Shown piece by piece: positions 34,948 to 43,927 of a stretch of 64,000 nucleotides of DNA (position 1 is its first letter; each line of letters begins with the position of its first letter). The stretch is taken from contig NZ_PNCO02000001.1 of the NCBI RefSeq assembly GCF_005886105.2, positions 1,795,001-1,859,000 on the forward strand. The letters run 5' to 3'. This stretch comes from Pseudoalteromonas galatheae (GTDB lineage Bacteria > Pseudomonadota > Gammaproteobacteria > Enterobacterales > Alteromonadaceae). The position numbers and the translations under genes were made by a program. The notes below the pieces were generated by a model. That model saw nothing but the letters and a program-made list of their open reading frames with translations. It ran no database searches and was not told the DNA's origin.

Positions 34948-37004
34948 AGGGTGCTAACATCTACCGTCAATGTGGCTAGATGATTGGCTAAATCAGGATC
35001 ATCGCTGTCAGACTTTGTTCCACCTAAATGTATTGCGAAAAAGCGTTCCATGGCGATGATGGAAGCTAGTTTATTATTGTGTTGAATAAAACCATGCCCT
35101 TCATTTTTCGCTAAGATGTATTCAACAGGAAGTTGAGCATTGAATAATGCTTTGGCTATTAATTCAGACTGTTCCTGTGGCACTCTTGGATCATTTGCTC
35201 CTTGAATTAACATAATTGGCGCTTTAATGTTGTCGATAAAGTTGATGGGAGAGCGTGCGGCCATGTCCTTTCTATCAGCCTCAATTGCCGGATCACCAAT
35301 TGCAGCGTAGAAGTTACCTAAATATGGTCTATATGCCTCAGGGAATGACGCCATAAATACATTAAGATCAGAAGGCCCTACATATGAAATAACGGCTTTA
35401 TATAAATCTGGTGTAAACGTCGCTCCCGCTAATGCAGCAAAACCACCATACGACGCTCCCATAATACCAACACGATTTTTATCTGTGATGCCTTGAGCAA
35501 CAAGATAATGCACGCCATCAGTAATATCTTGCTGCATTGAACCTATGCCCCATTGTTTGTTACCTGCGCTAGTAAAATGTTTACCAAACCCTGTTGAGCC
35601 TCTGAAATTAGGTTGTAGAACGGCATAACCTCTGTTGGCAAAGTAATGTGCAATAGGAACAAAGTAACCACTGCTAAATTCCCACTTATCTCTTACCCAA
35701 GGGCCGCCATGTGGCAATACAATTGTGGGAAGTGTGGTGTTAGCATATTTAGGCAATGTTAAATATGCTTGGATTTTTGTACCATCTGTTGCTGTATAGT
35801 TGATTGACTGTCTTGTGCCTAGCAGCTCAGGGTCAAACGAAGGTTCTGAATTTAGCAGGCCAATAAGCTGATCAGTATTTGGGTTAAATACAAATTGTTC
35901 GTCTGGCTTATTGGCATACTTTGTGGTGATATGCCAATGTCCAGTTTTACCTTCTATTTGTTCAACATGTATGTCTGCGTCTGTTCCGAAATGTGAAGTA
36001 ATACGAGATAGTATAGATGCTGCACTTTCAGTGAGCGGGTAGTTTCTTAGCCTCGAATCATAATATGCCGCGATAAGAGGTTGTCCATCATCTTGTAAAA
36101 TAACATGATATAAGTCTGAGTTATTGAGCGGATCACTATGTAGCGTGTGTAATATATTTGTACCGAGATCAAGCTCAATAAGTTCTTGCTTATCTCGCCC
36201 TTGAATGCTGCCTGACAGTACTGCGGTGTGCTTTGACTCGTTATAGCCAATAACTTCAACTTGTTCACCAGGTTGTGTGCGCAAAACCTGTTGCCATGAT
36301 TGCTCTTCTTTTTTGTATAAAGTCATAGAGCTATCATTGTTTAAAACGACACCCACCATAATTTCTCCAGCGCGATTCAGTATCGCCTTGCTAAATTTCA
36401 GCTCATTGGGATCGATCAGTGTCATAGTTTGGGTTTTTGTGTCTAGCTGGTACAGGCTGTATGTATCACTTTGTAGCAGGTTTGCAAATACAGCCAGCTT
36501 GTTTGAATTATCGTGGAGCTGCTTTGCAAGAATGTAATTTACATCTTCTTTGTTCGTTAGGTTTTTAATTCTTATACTATTTTTAAGATTATTAGGATTG
36601 AACTGAAGCGTGAAGATTTGTTTGTTTTCATTGCCCTCGTGATCTTTGCTGAATATGATCTCATTCGTGTGATAAGACCATACGAAATTATCAACAGAAT
36701 CTGTTAGGTAGGTGATTGGTTTAGCATCAGAGAGACCCCCCCCTTTGCGTACTAGATGAATATTATTCGCACCATTGTGCGGTTGAAGAAATGCAATCCA
36801 TTCACCATCAGGTGATAGCGATACACTTTCCATTGTTTGCTCACTGAATAGATCTTTTAACGCGATTAACTGAGTTTGCGTTTGAGCAACGGTATGTGTG
36901 GTTTTTTGTGTAAATGAACCAACTTGGCAACCACTTAGGGATAGCCCAGCAAGGACAAGTGAGCTGATAATTGTCGTTTTTACTTTTATTAAATTGTATT
37001 TCAT
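34944..37004 (-). CDS. S9-family (prolyl oligopeptidase-type) serine peptidase, lipoprotein
   Basis: A 686-aa exported peptidase. SSLVLAGLSLSGC is a lipobox, so the enzyme is probably anchored in a membrane facing the periplasm or exterior. An N-terminal beta-propeller (about residues 45-400, with repeated blocks such as SLSPDGEWIAFLQP) gates an alpha/beta-hydrolase domain. The triad is Ser in GIMGASYGGFAAL, Asp in GANDPRVP and His in NEGHGF. GGAG precedes the ATG. Members cleave short peptides, often after Pro or at the N terminus. The family is certain; the specificity is unknown. Confidence 0.93.
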   Translation of the reverse strand: MKYNLIKVKTTIISSLVLAGLSLSGCQVGSFTQKTTHTVAQTQTQLIALKDLFSEQTMESVSLSPDGEWIAFLQPHNGANNIHLVRKGGGLSDAKPITYLTDSVDNFVWSYHTNEIIFSKDHEGNENKQIFTLQFNPNNLKNSIRIKNLTNKEDVNYILAKQLHDNSNKLAVFANLLQSDTYSLYQLDTKTQTMTLIDPNELKFSKAILNRAGEIMVGVVLNNDSSMTLYKKEEQSWQQVLRTQPGEQVEVIGYNESKHTAVLSGSIQGRDKQELIELDLGTNILHTLHSDPLNNSDLYHVILQDDGQPLIAAYYDSRLRNYPLTESAASILSRITSHFGTDADIHVEQIEGKTGHWHITTKYANKPDEQFVFNPNTDQLIGLLNSEPSFDPELLGTRQSINYTATDGTKIQAYLTLPKYANTTLPTIVLPHGGPWVRDKWEFSSGYFVPIAHYFANRGYAVLQPNFRGSTGFGKHFTSAGNKQWGIGSMQQDITDGVHYLVAQGITDKNRVGIMGASYGGFAALAGATFTPDLYKAVISYVGPSDLNVFMASFPEAYRPYLGNFYAAIGDPAIEADRKDMAARSPINFIDNIKAPIMLIQGANDPRVPQEQSELIAKALFNAQLPVEYILAKNEGHGFIQHNNKLASIIAMERFFAIHLGGTKSDSDDPDLANHLATLTVDVSTL

Positions 37005-37080
37005 ATTAGCTACTCCATTTTTCTGTAATTATCATTACATGATTTTTAATTATTGTAAAACGATAATTCATTGTTGTTTT

Positions 37081-37108
37081 TTGATGTTTTTTTTCTGTGT
37101 GGTATAGT
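37081..37108 (+). promoter_or_regulatory. sigma70-type promoter for the DUF2975 operon
   Basis: TTGATG and TATAGT are spaced 16 bases apart and end 31 bases before the DUF2975 start. The region is shared with the divergent S9 peptidase gene. Prediction from consensus only. Confidence 0.5.
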
Positions 37109-37139
37109 ACACCCTGAGCATGAGAAATGAGGAGCTGAC

Positions 37140-37655
37140 ATGTCTATCACTTTGGATATGATTCAAAGAAGAAGTAAATTTATCCGCGTGGGAGTACTAT
37201 CTACTACAGCCATAGTACTGATATTTCTGGCCTACGAGTTGGTATTCAATCATCGTGTCAGTTACTATGACAATGCTCTGTTTGATGAGTTATGGCAGTC
37301 TGATAAGGTTAATAATGTTGGTCTGTTTCTAGCTACGACTCCAATATTGTTCCTTGCATTGGCGGGGGTCCATTTCATTACTCGATTGCTAAAGTATTTT
37401 GAGCAAGGACACTTTTTTACTCGAGAGTGTTTGTCTTGCTTTATCTATTTCATCATTACTGAAGTGTTGTCGATATTTTTCGTCAGTGCACTGAGCGTTA
37501 TCTTTGCATACTGGCATGATGCTTACTTTGAACACACAACCCTTGTCCTGTCATTACAATTTGGTGAGTTGGTTACGCTTAGTATCTTAGCGACCGTTGC
37601 TTATCTGCTGCGCGCAGCGCAAGAGATCAGTGATGAAAACAAGGAGTTTATTTAG
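37140..37655 (+). CDS. DUF2975 membrane protein
   Basis: A 171-aa inner-membrane protein with four predicted helices (about residues 18-36, 58-80, 97-122 and 140-160). The pattern matches DUF2975, a family almost always encoded with a small Cro/C1-type regulator like the next gene. The biochemical function is not established; a role in sensing or signal control of the partner regulator is a reasonable guess. GAGGAG supports the start. The downstream gene begins two bases after the stop. Family confidence is good, function unknown. Confidence 0.82.
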   Translation: MSITLDMIQRRSKFIRVGVLSTTAIVLIFLAYELVFNHRVSYYDNALFDELWQSDKVNNVGLFLATTPILFLALAGVHFITRLLKYFEQGHFFTRECLSCFIYFIITEVLSIFFVSALSVIFAYWHDAYFEHTTLVLSLQFGELVTLSILATVAYLLRAAQEISDENKEFI

Positions 37656-37657
37656 CG

Positions 37658-37861
37658 ATGGAAATTGTTGTGAACTTAGATGTAGTCATGGCCATGAGAA
37701 AAGTCTCATCCAAAGAGCTGGCAAAAGAAATCGGCATCACAGAAGCGAACTTATCGCTGTTAAAGCGCGGTAAAGTCAAAGGCGTTAGGTTTGAAACACT
37801 AGCCCAAATTTGCAATTATTTGGACTGCCAACCGGGCGATATTCTGGAGTTTAAACCTTAA
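37658..37861 (+). CDS. small XRE/Cro-C1-type regulator (YozG-like)
   Basis: A 67-aa single-domain helix-turn-helix protein. KVSSKELAKEIGITEANLSLLKRGKVKGVRFETLAQICNYLDCQPGDILEF is nearly the whole chain and matches the short YozG-type regulators paired with DUF2975 proteins. It starts two bases after the membrane-protein gene, so the pair is one transcript. It may repress its own promoter with input from the membrane partner; that is inferred from the conserved pairing. Confidence 0.87.
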   Translation: MEIVVNLDVVMAMRKVSSKELAKEIGITEANLSLLKRGKVKGVRFETLAQICNYLDCQPGDILEFKP

Positions 37862-38752
37862 CCTGTTTATGTGTTTGCATTCGCTATTTTGAATACCAGC
37901 ATTCGAAGTGCATCTAGCTAAATGGATAAGTAAATAACTCCAGCTCGGGATAAGAATTTAAAAGCAAGGTCAAATAAAAAGAGAAAGTGCATACCAGATG
38001 AGTATGGCTGAAATAATGACTATCATCATTCTATTTTATATGTCAAATCAGCGCGATTTTAAAAACTTTTATAAAGGCTACCTCATGCGGTTACTCCCCT
38101 TTCAAGTTATTTCAAAACCCTAAAATCAACAGATAGTGATATTTGCTTCATTGACTCAACGAGTATCAAAGTTTGTCATAATTCGAAAATACCAAGACAC
38201 AAAACGTTTGCTGGTGTAGCTGAGCGGGGTTCGAGGAACAATAGGATGGTATTTTGGATTCAAACTACACCTAGTTATCAATCATAAAGGTAAAATAATT
38301 GCCGTCAAAGTAACACCTGCAAATAAGCATGATACAGCACCTGTCGAAGAACTTACTCAAAATCTAACCGGCGCTTTATATGGAGACAATGGTATACCAG
38401 TAGTAAGTTAAAGCAGTCACTATCGGAAGGGGGACTCAAACTGGTCATCAATGTGCGCAGTAATATGAAGACCAGAGCTATTTCTGCGTGGCGCAAGGTT
38501 ATGATGCTATCAAAGCGCTTTATTATTGAAACCGTGAATGACCAGCTAAAGAATATTTGTCAGTTAGAGCATTCAAGACATAGAAGCTTGTATGGGATGA
38601 TATTAACAGTCTTAGGTGCGCTGATTGCATACAGCCATAAAGAAAAAAAGCCATCTATTTCTGTTGATGAACAGATGGCTTAAACCGATCTCGGGTTAAT
38701 TAACTGTTGTTGAATCCCAGTGTTGAAATAAAGGCAGCTTTAGGCGTAATAC
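37862..38752. other. region with decayed IS982-family insertion sequence
   Basis: About 890 bases with no intact gene. Most of it is a degenerate transposase remnant on the plus strand, flanked by short blocks of the form CTCGGGnTAA at about 37944 and 38690. The remaining bases show nothing further. Confidence 0.75.
37998..38683 (+). pseudogene. degenerate IS982-family transposase
   Basis: Translating in shifting frames gives MSMAEIMTIIILFYMS at the left, then FIDSTSIKVCHN, then FGFKLHLVINHKGKIIAVKV, then LYGDNG, and IIETVNDQLKNICQLEHSRHR at the right. These match the DDE catalytic blocks of IS982-family transposases, with Asp in FIDST, Asp in YGDNG and Glu in IIETVND. Stop codons and frameshifts break the middle, and parts between the first and second blocks appear deleted. 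The longest intact piece is 38453-38683. It cannot make an active enzyme. High confidence for the family, moderate for the exact limits. Confidence 0.85.
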
Positions 38753-40045
38753 CTAAAGCGCCTCTCTCGCTTTAAACTCAAGTACTTGGGCATTGATACA
38801 ATAGCGGTCTTGACCTTTTGGCCCTTCATTTTTAAATACATGACCTAAATGAATACCACTGCTTTTTGAGCGTATTTCGGTTCTTACCATTCCGTGGCTT
38901 AAATCTTTGTGATAGGTCACGCTGTCTTTTACTGGGTGGGTAAACGACAGCCACCCAGTGCCTGAGTTAAACCTATCTCGGGTATCGAAAAGAGCTTTAC
39001 CACTCAATTTATCAATAAATACGCCATCTGGTGTGTTTTTAAAGATATCGTATTGCTTGCAAAATGGTCGCTCTGTGCCTTTTTGAAAGGCAATGTCAAA
39101 GGCTTCCGAGCGGCCCAGCTTAAAAGCACCGAGTGCCTTGTAAAATTCTTCTCTCGCCATAAAACCTTGAAAGCCAAGGGACTCAACACCATCTTCAATA
39201 AATAAGATTGTTGGCGTTGCCCAAGTCGCGGTTTTTATCATTAGTCCTTCGAGTTGATCTGCATAGCGAAAATGAAGTGGAATATCACCTTGATAGTCAT
39301 TTAACACCTCTTTTTTTAACTTTTCGCAGTAAGGGCAATAGCTCTTAGCGTCTACAATAACAATATGCTTACCTTGGGTAAGCGAAGTGTTATCAGTTTT
39401 ATCTTTCACCACCTTATCAAAAGTCACTCCCGTGCTATGATCTGGGCAATATCCATTGGGATTCTTGGCTAAATAGTTTTGATGATACTCTTCCGCTGGA
39501 TAAAATTTTCTAAGTGGCTTAATTGTGGTATGAATATCGCCATAACCTTGCTCAGATAATAAATGTTGATACTGCGCTTTTAATAAGTGAGCTTTGTCAC
39601 TTTGCTGATCATCAGTATAGAGAATGATCGAGCGATACTGCGTTCCAACATCATTACCCTGACGATTTTTTTGGGTTGGATCATGACTTTCAAAGTAGTA
39701 TTTTAGCAGCGCATCGGTGGTGATAAGATTTGCGTTGTAAGTTACCTTAACCACCTCTGCATAGTTATCTTCATCGAAACGTCGACTCGGTTTAATGATT
39801 TCTCTATAGCTTGGCTTAAACCCTTTACCGTCCGCATAGCCCGACTCAGCATCTATCACGCCCGTCATTTTTTCATAGCGCTTTTCAGGACCCCAGAAAC
39901 AACCTGAGCCCAACACTAACGTTTTAATATGATTACTTGCGCCATCGACTTTAGGCTTCGGCATATCTGTACCCGCGATCGCAGACAAGCCTACTCCTAA
40001 CATCATGATAAGCCCTATCGACGCGGCTACCTGTAATGTTTTCAT
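38753..40045 (-). CDS. msrAB: periplasmic methionine sulfoxide reductase, MsrA-thioredoxin-MsrB fusion
   Basis: Repairs oxidised methionine in exported proteins. A signal peptide (about residues 1-24) precedes an MsrA domain with the catalytic GSGCFWG, then a thioredoxin-like domain with redox motif SYCPYCEKL, then an MsrB domain with SGTGWLSF and RYCINAQVLEF. The MsrA and MsrB parts reduce the S- and R-sulfoxides, and the middle domain could supply electrons. Neisseria PilB has the order thioredoxin-MsrA-MsrB; here thioredoxin is in the middle. MsrB lacks its usual zinc-binding cysteines. The ATG at 40045 gives the signal peptide; a longer frame to 40090 is less likely. 430 aa. Confidence 0.92.
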   Translation of the reverse strand: MKTLQVAASIGLIMMLGVGLSAIAGTDMPKPKVDGASNHIKTLVLGSGCFWGPEKRYEKMTGVIDAESGYADGKGFKPSYREIIKPSRRFDEDNYAEVVKVTYNANLITTDALLKYYFESHDPTQKNRQGNDVGTQYRSIILYTDDQQSDKAHLLKAQYQHLLSEQGYGDIHTTIKPLRKFYPAEEYHQNYLAKNPNGYCPDHSTGVTFDKVVKDKTDNTSLTQGKHIVIVDAKSYCPYCEKLKKEVLNDYQGDIPLHFRYADQLEGLMIKTATWATPTILFIEDGVESLGFQGFMAREEFYKALGAFKLGRSEAFDIAFQKGTERPFCKQYDIFKNTPDGVFIDKLSGKALFDTRDRFNSGTGWLSFTHPVKDSVTYHKDLSHGMVRTEIRSKSSGIHLGHVFKNEGPKGQDRYCINAQVLEFKAREAL

Positions 40046-40225
40046 CGTTACTCTCTCAATGCTGTATGTCGCAACAAGTAAGCATTCCACTTTATACTTG
40101 TTGAACTTAATATGATTTATTGCGTATTGAATGAGACCGTCGAAGGTTAATTATCATTTCATACAAAGTCGTTCATGATAGTGAAACCGTATTGTCCGCG
40201 ACACAATAAAAGTAAAGGAATAAAT

Positions 40226-41536
40226 GTGAGTAAAATAAGTGAAAATATCTATCAAAAGCTAACCAATGACGATGAGGCGCGTGCCTGTAGAGCAATTGAT
40301 GATAAGGCATGTAGAGAAGTTCCTGGTAACTACGTGCTTATTTTATTGAGCCAGCTTTTTAGCAAATTGGGAGATGCTTTGCTCAATCCTAAAATCACGT
40401 TACCTTGGCTGATGCAATCACTCGGTGCTCCCGCTTATTTGATATCGGCTCTCGTTCCCATTCGTGAATCAGGCTCACTGATCCCACAATTATTTATCGG
40501 CCAATGGGTGCGCAAGCATGCGAAACGTAAACTTCTATGGTCTCTCGGCGCACTTATTCAAGCTACTTGTGTACTACTTATGGCATTACTTGCATGGAAC
40601 CAAACTGAAAATCAATTCTACGCTTGGTTAGTACTTGGATTACTGGCAATTTTTAGCATCGCTCGCAGCTTAAGCTCGGTGTCATCAAAAGATGTCATCG
40701 GTAAAACTATCCCCAAACAAAAGCGTGGCCAGCTTAGCGGCCAAGCCGCCTCTGTCAGTGGACTTATAACCGTTACATTTGGTGTTGGGCTTTTTATCGC
40801 TGCCACTCAAGTAAACAACATCAACTTTGTGGTCACACTAATACTAGCTGCAATCTTTTGGCTGATTGGCGCGTTAACGTTCTCAAAAATTAAAGAATAT
40901 GAAGGCGCAACCGAAGGTGGTGAAAACGGATTAGAGAAAGTAAAACAAGATTTCGCGCTGTTAAAAACCGATCCGATACTTAAAAAGTTTATTCTAGCTC
41001 GTGGTTTGCTGTTAAGTTCTGCGCTTATTCCGCCTTATTTCACGGTAATAGCACAACAGAATATCGGCAACGGTGCATGGGTGTTGGCCGTTTTATTAGC
41101 AGTGTCCGGACTTGCCAGTTTAGTCAGTGGCGCTTTTTGGGGTCGCCTTGCCGATCAATCAAGTAAACACGTGATGATGTATGGAGCAACAATCACCGTT
41201 GCTATCACTGCAGTGCTACTAACAACATCTTTATTTTATTCTTCGCTGCTCGAAAAGATGTGGTTTATTCCGCTTTGCTATTTTGTCATTGCTATCGCCC
41301 ACCAAGGCGTGCGTGTGGGTCGAAAAACCTACGTGGTCGATATGGCAGAAGGAAACAAGCGCACCAGTTACGTCACGCTCAGTAACACAATTATTGGCAT
41401 TGTACTTTTATTAACAAGTGCTCTTGGTGTCGTTGCCTCGGTATTTTCAATTAATGTGTTACTTACACTCTACATTATGATCACGATATTAGGCATCGTG
41501 CTGACAAGCCGCTTACCTAATGTCACTGAACGGTAA
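40226..41536 (+). CDS. MFS transporter
   Basis: A roughly 436-aa inner-membrane major-facilitator protein. About 35 hydrophilic residues precede twelve predicted helices, with a conserved-looking region RIRESGSLIPQLFIGQ-like (PIRESGSLIPQLF) in the first half and WGRLADQSSKHVMMYG in the second. I prefer the GTG at 40226, which has AAGGA five bases upstream; an ATG at 40175 would extend the frame by 17 residues without a clear Shine-Dalgarno sequence. It is divergent from the Msr fusion gene, but I see no shared motif. The substrate is unknown. The class is certain. Confidence 0.87.
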   Translation: MSKISENIYQKLTNDDEARACRAIDDKACREVPGNYVLILLSQLFSKLGDALLNPKITLPWLMQSLGAPAYLISALVPIRESGSLIPQLFIGQWVRKHAKRKLLWSLGALIQATCVLLMALLAWNQTENQFYAWLVLGLLAIFSIARSLSSVSSKDVIGKTIPKQKRGQLSGQAASVSGLITVTFGVGLFIAATQVNNINFVVTLILAAIFWLIGALTFSKIKEYEGATEGGENGLEKVKQDFALLKTDPILKKFILARGLLLSSALIPPYFTVIAQQNIGNGAWVLAVLLAVSGLASLVSGAFWGRLADQSSKHVMMYGATITVAITAVLLTTSLFYSSLLEKMWFIPLCYFVIAIAHQGVRVGRKTYVVDMAEGNKRTSYVTLSNTIIGIVLLLTSALGVVASVFSINVLLTLYIMITILGIVLTSRLPNVTER

Positions 41537-41622
41537 AACCTGTTACTTCACCGACAAATTGTGTCTAAATTTCTCCAAATGAGGTAAAAACGCCACAATT
41601 TTAGTTATCTGAGGATAAAATT

Positions 41623-43137
41623 ATGTCATTGACTACGCGTTTTTCTGCTTTAGCGCTGGCGGTTGCCAGTATGACTTCTGCAAATGCCGCTGACTTTGAG
41701 TTCAATACCAAGCTTGCAGACGCTGATGCACTAGTAATTTTTCAAGCTGGTGAAAACCAAAGTAACCTAAAGTTCCTAGATAAAGACACTCGTAAACAGT
41801 TGGAGCGCGCAATTGCTGCTGAAGACTTTAATGGCGCGTATGGCAAAACAGTTGAAGTATTAGCACCTGTAGACTCTGATTATAAGCGTATCTTCATTGT
41901 TGGTTTAGGTGACGCAGGTGAACTCAACGCCAGCAAAATGACCAAACTTGGTGGTAACCTACACGCTAAATTCGAAGGTAAAAAGCTGGAGAATGTTGCA
42001 GTTGCATTCGAAGGCGTTGAAGGAGCGCTTTCAAATGCAGAACTGGCAGCACAATTTGCACACGGTGCAAACCTTCGTGACCACACCTTCGAAGTATACA
42101 AAAAAGAGCCAAACACTTTTAACGTAAGCTATCACTTCGACGTTGCCGATAAACAAGCAACACAGGCTCAGTATAAAGCACTGCAACACATTCAAGCTGG
42201 CGTGTTTTTAGCACGTGACTTGACCTCTGAAGTCGCAACAGAAATGACCCCGGTTGACTTTGCAAAAGCGGCAAAAGAACTTGAACAATATGGCGTTGAA
42301 GTAGAAGTACTAGCACCAGCTGAACTCAAAGAACTTGGTATGGGTGCGCTTGAGGGCGTTGGCCGTGGTAGTGAACACGGCTCTCGCTTAGTTGTTGCAC
42401 ATTATAAAGGTAACAGCGAGACACCAATTGCCCTGATCGGTAAAGGTATTACTTTTGATTCGGGTGGTTATAGCATCAAAACCGGCGCTTCGATCGCACG
42501 CATGAAATCTGACATGGCAGGTGCGGCTGCCGTGCTTGGTACAGTAAAAGCAATGGCGCTAAGCAAAGCAGACGTAAACGTGGTAGCAGTCATGGGTATG
42601 GCGGCAAATATGGTGTCTCAGTATGCAATTGCGCCGGGTGATGTGCTACGTACTGCAGAAGGTATTAGCGTAGAGGTTGTAAACACAGATGCTGAAGGTC
42701 GTTTGGTGCTGTCTGATGCAATGTGGTACGCACGTAAACATTACAGCCCTGAGATCATGATTGACGTCGCGACATTAACTGGCTCTAAAATTCGTGCTGT
42801 TGGTAACGAGTATTCAGCAATTTTCTCTGAAGATGATAGCTTAATTACAGAATTTACCAACGCCGGTAAAGTTGTGAACGAGAACGTATGGCGTCTACCG
42901 CTTGGCTATAAGGACAAACTAAAATCTGACATCGCCGATTTCCAAAACGTAGGTTCTGGTGGTCCTGGTGCAACAACTGCTGCGACTTTCCTACAACAAT
43001 TTGCAGGTGACACCCGTTGGGTTCATATCGATATTGCAGGTAACGCACTTTCAAGCTCCGCTAAAGACGAAGTTCCAACCGGTGGTACAGGCTATGGCGT
43101 TCGCCTTCTAAGTCAATGGCTATTAACTGCTAAATAA
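41623..43137 (+). CDS. exported leucyl aminopeptidase, M17 family
   Basis: A 504-aa zinc/manganese aminopeptidase that removes N-terminal residues from peptides. All metal ligands of the M17 family are visible: Lys and Asp in GKGITFDSGG, Asp in MKSDMAGA, and Asp and Glu in NTDAEGRLVLSDAM. Unlike cytosolic PepA, it begins with a signal peptide (FSALALAVASMTSANA), so it should act in the periplasm or outside the cell. TGAGGATAAAATT precedes the ATG. It stands alone and ends at a strong terminator. Export is inferred from the signal peptide; the family is certain. Confidence 0.93.
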   Translation: MSLTTRFSALALAVASMTSANAADFEFNTKLADADALVIFQAGENQSNLKFLDKDTRKQLERAIAAEDFNGAYGKTVEVLAPVDSDYKRIFIVGLGDAGELNASKMTKLGGNLHAKFEGKKLENVAVAFEGVEGALSNAELAAQFAHGANLRDHTFEVYKKEPNTFNVSYHFDVADKQATQAQYKALQHIQAGVFLARDLTSEVATEMTPVDFAKAAKELEQYGVEVEVLAPAELKELGMGALEGVGRGSEHGSRLVVAHYKGNSETPIALIGKGITFDSGGYSIKTGASIARMKSDMAGAAAVLGTVKAMALSKADVNVVAVMGMAANMVSQYAIAPGDVLRTAEGISVEVVNTDAEGRLVLSDAMWYARKHYSPEIMIDVATLTGSKIRAVGNEYSAIFSEDDSLITEFTNAGKVVNENVWRLPLGYKDKLKSDIADFQNVGSGGPGATTAATFLQQFAGDTRWVHIDIAGNALSSSAKDEVPTGGTGYGVRLLSQWLLTAK

Positions 43138-43150
43138 ATCCTCAGATTTG

Positions 43151-43175
43151 AAGCCGTGTTTAGGCACGGCTTTTT
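43151..43175 (+). terminator. Rho-independent terminator after the aminopeptidase gene
   Basis: AAGCCGTG and CACGGCTT pair around TTTAGG and are followed by a run of T. It lies 13 bases past the stop codon and separates this gene from the pyroglutamate operon. Confidence 0.85.
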
Positions 43176-43276
43176 AGCTGCAACAAAACGGCAACTTGTA
43201 GCAATAATTTCGTTTCAATTGCGAGGTGTGTTATAAGAAACATAACGTTTACCAAAGCAACCAATTGTTATTGTCT

Positions 43277-43927
43277 ATGTCTGATGTGAGTTGTTATTTA
43301 TTAGGTGAGCAAGCAATTGTTGTAAATGCAACGTGTTTGCCTAAAAACAAAAGTCCAATTAATCAACGATTGTTCGCCCTCAAGAAATGGCTAGATAGTA
43401 GCGGTGATTTTGTTGATGTGGTGCCTGCCAAATCTTCCGTTACTGCCTATTTAAAAGACCCCCGCAAAGCCGATGCCTGGCAACACAAAATCCAAGCACA
43501 TTGGCAAGACCTAGAAGTAGCAGAGGTAAAGCCAACACACCATCATATTGAGGTGTTTTATGGCAAAGAATTCGGACAAGATTTTGAACGCATAGCGGAC
43601 GAATTACAACTGACGCCAAAACAGCTTATAGAGCTGCACTCAAGCGTTGATTATCAAGTGCAATTTATTGGCTTCTTACCTGGTTTTGCTTACTTGTCAG
43701 GGTTACCTACCGCACTTCAACTACCCAGAAAATCCACACCAATTACCAAGGTCCCCAAAGGCAGTATTGCCATCGCAGACAGCTACAGTGCAATTTACCC
43801 GAGTCAATCTCCTGGTGGCTGGCATTTGCTTGGACAAACCAACACTACCCTATTTGACCCAAATTCTGCATCAGCAAGCTTGCTGCAACCGGGCGATATC
43901 GTGCGTTTTGTGGAGAAATCATGCTAG
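43277..43927 (+). CDS. pxpB: 5-oxoprolinase subunit B
   Basis: One subunit of the bacterial 5-oxoprolinase PxpABC, which uses ATP to open pyroglutamate to glutamate. It is the KipI/PxpB family, with the C-terminal block FIGFLPGFAYLSGLP and the PKGSIAIADSYSAIYPSQSPGGWHLLGQT stretch typical of it. I set the start at the ATG at 43277, where similarity begins (MSDVSCYLLGEQAIVV); a GTG at 43226 is the only longer option. At 216 aa it is normal. It overlaps pxpC by 7 bases. Unusually, pxpA is not beside it. High confidence. Confidence 0.92.
   Translation: MSDVSCYLLGEQAIVVNATCLPKNKSPINQRLFALKKWLDSSGDFVDVVPAKSSVTAYLKDPRKADAWQHKIQAHWQDLEVAEVKPTHHHIEVFYGKEFGQDFERIADELQLTPKQLIELHSSVDYQVQFIGFLPGFAYLSGLPTALQLPRKSTPITKVPKGSIAIADSYSAIYPSQSPGGWHLLGQTNTTLFDPNSASASLLQPGDIVRFVEKSC

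Noticed and set aside
37998..38683. Intact IS982 insertion sequence
   Set aside because: The transposase is broken by stops and frameshifts and no matching inverted terminal repeats flank it.
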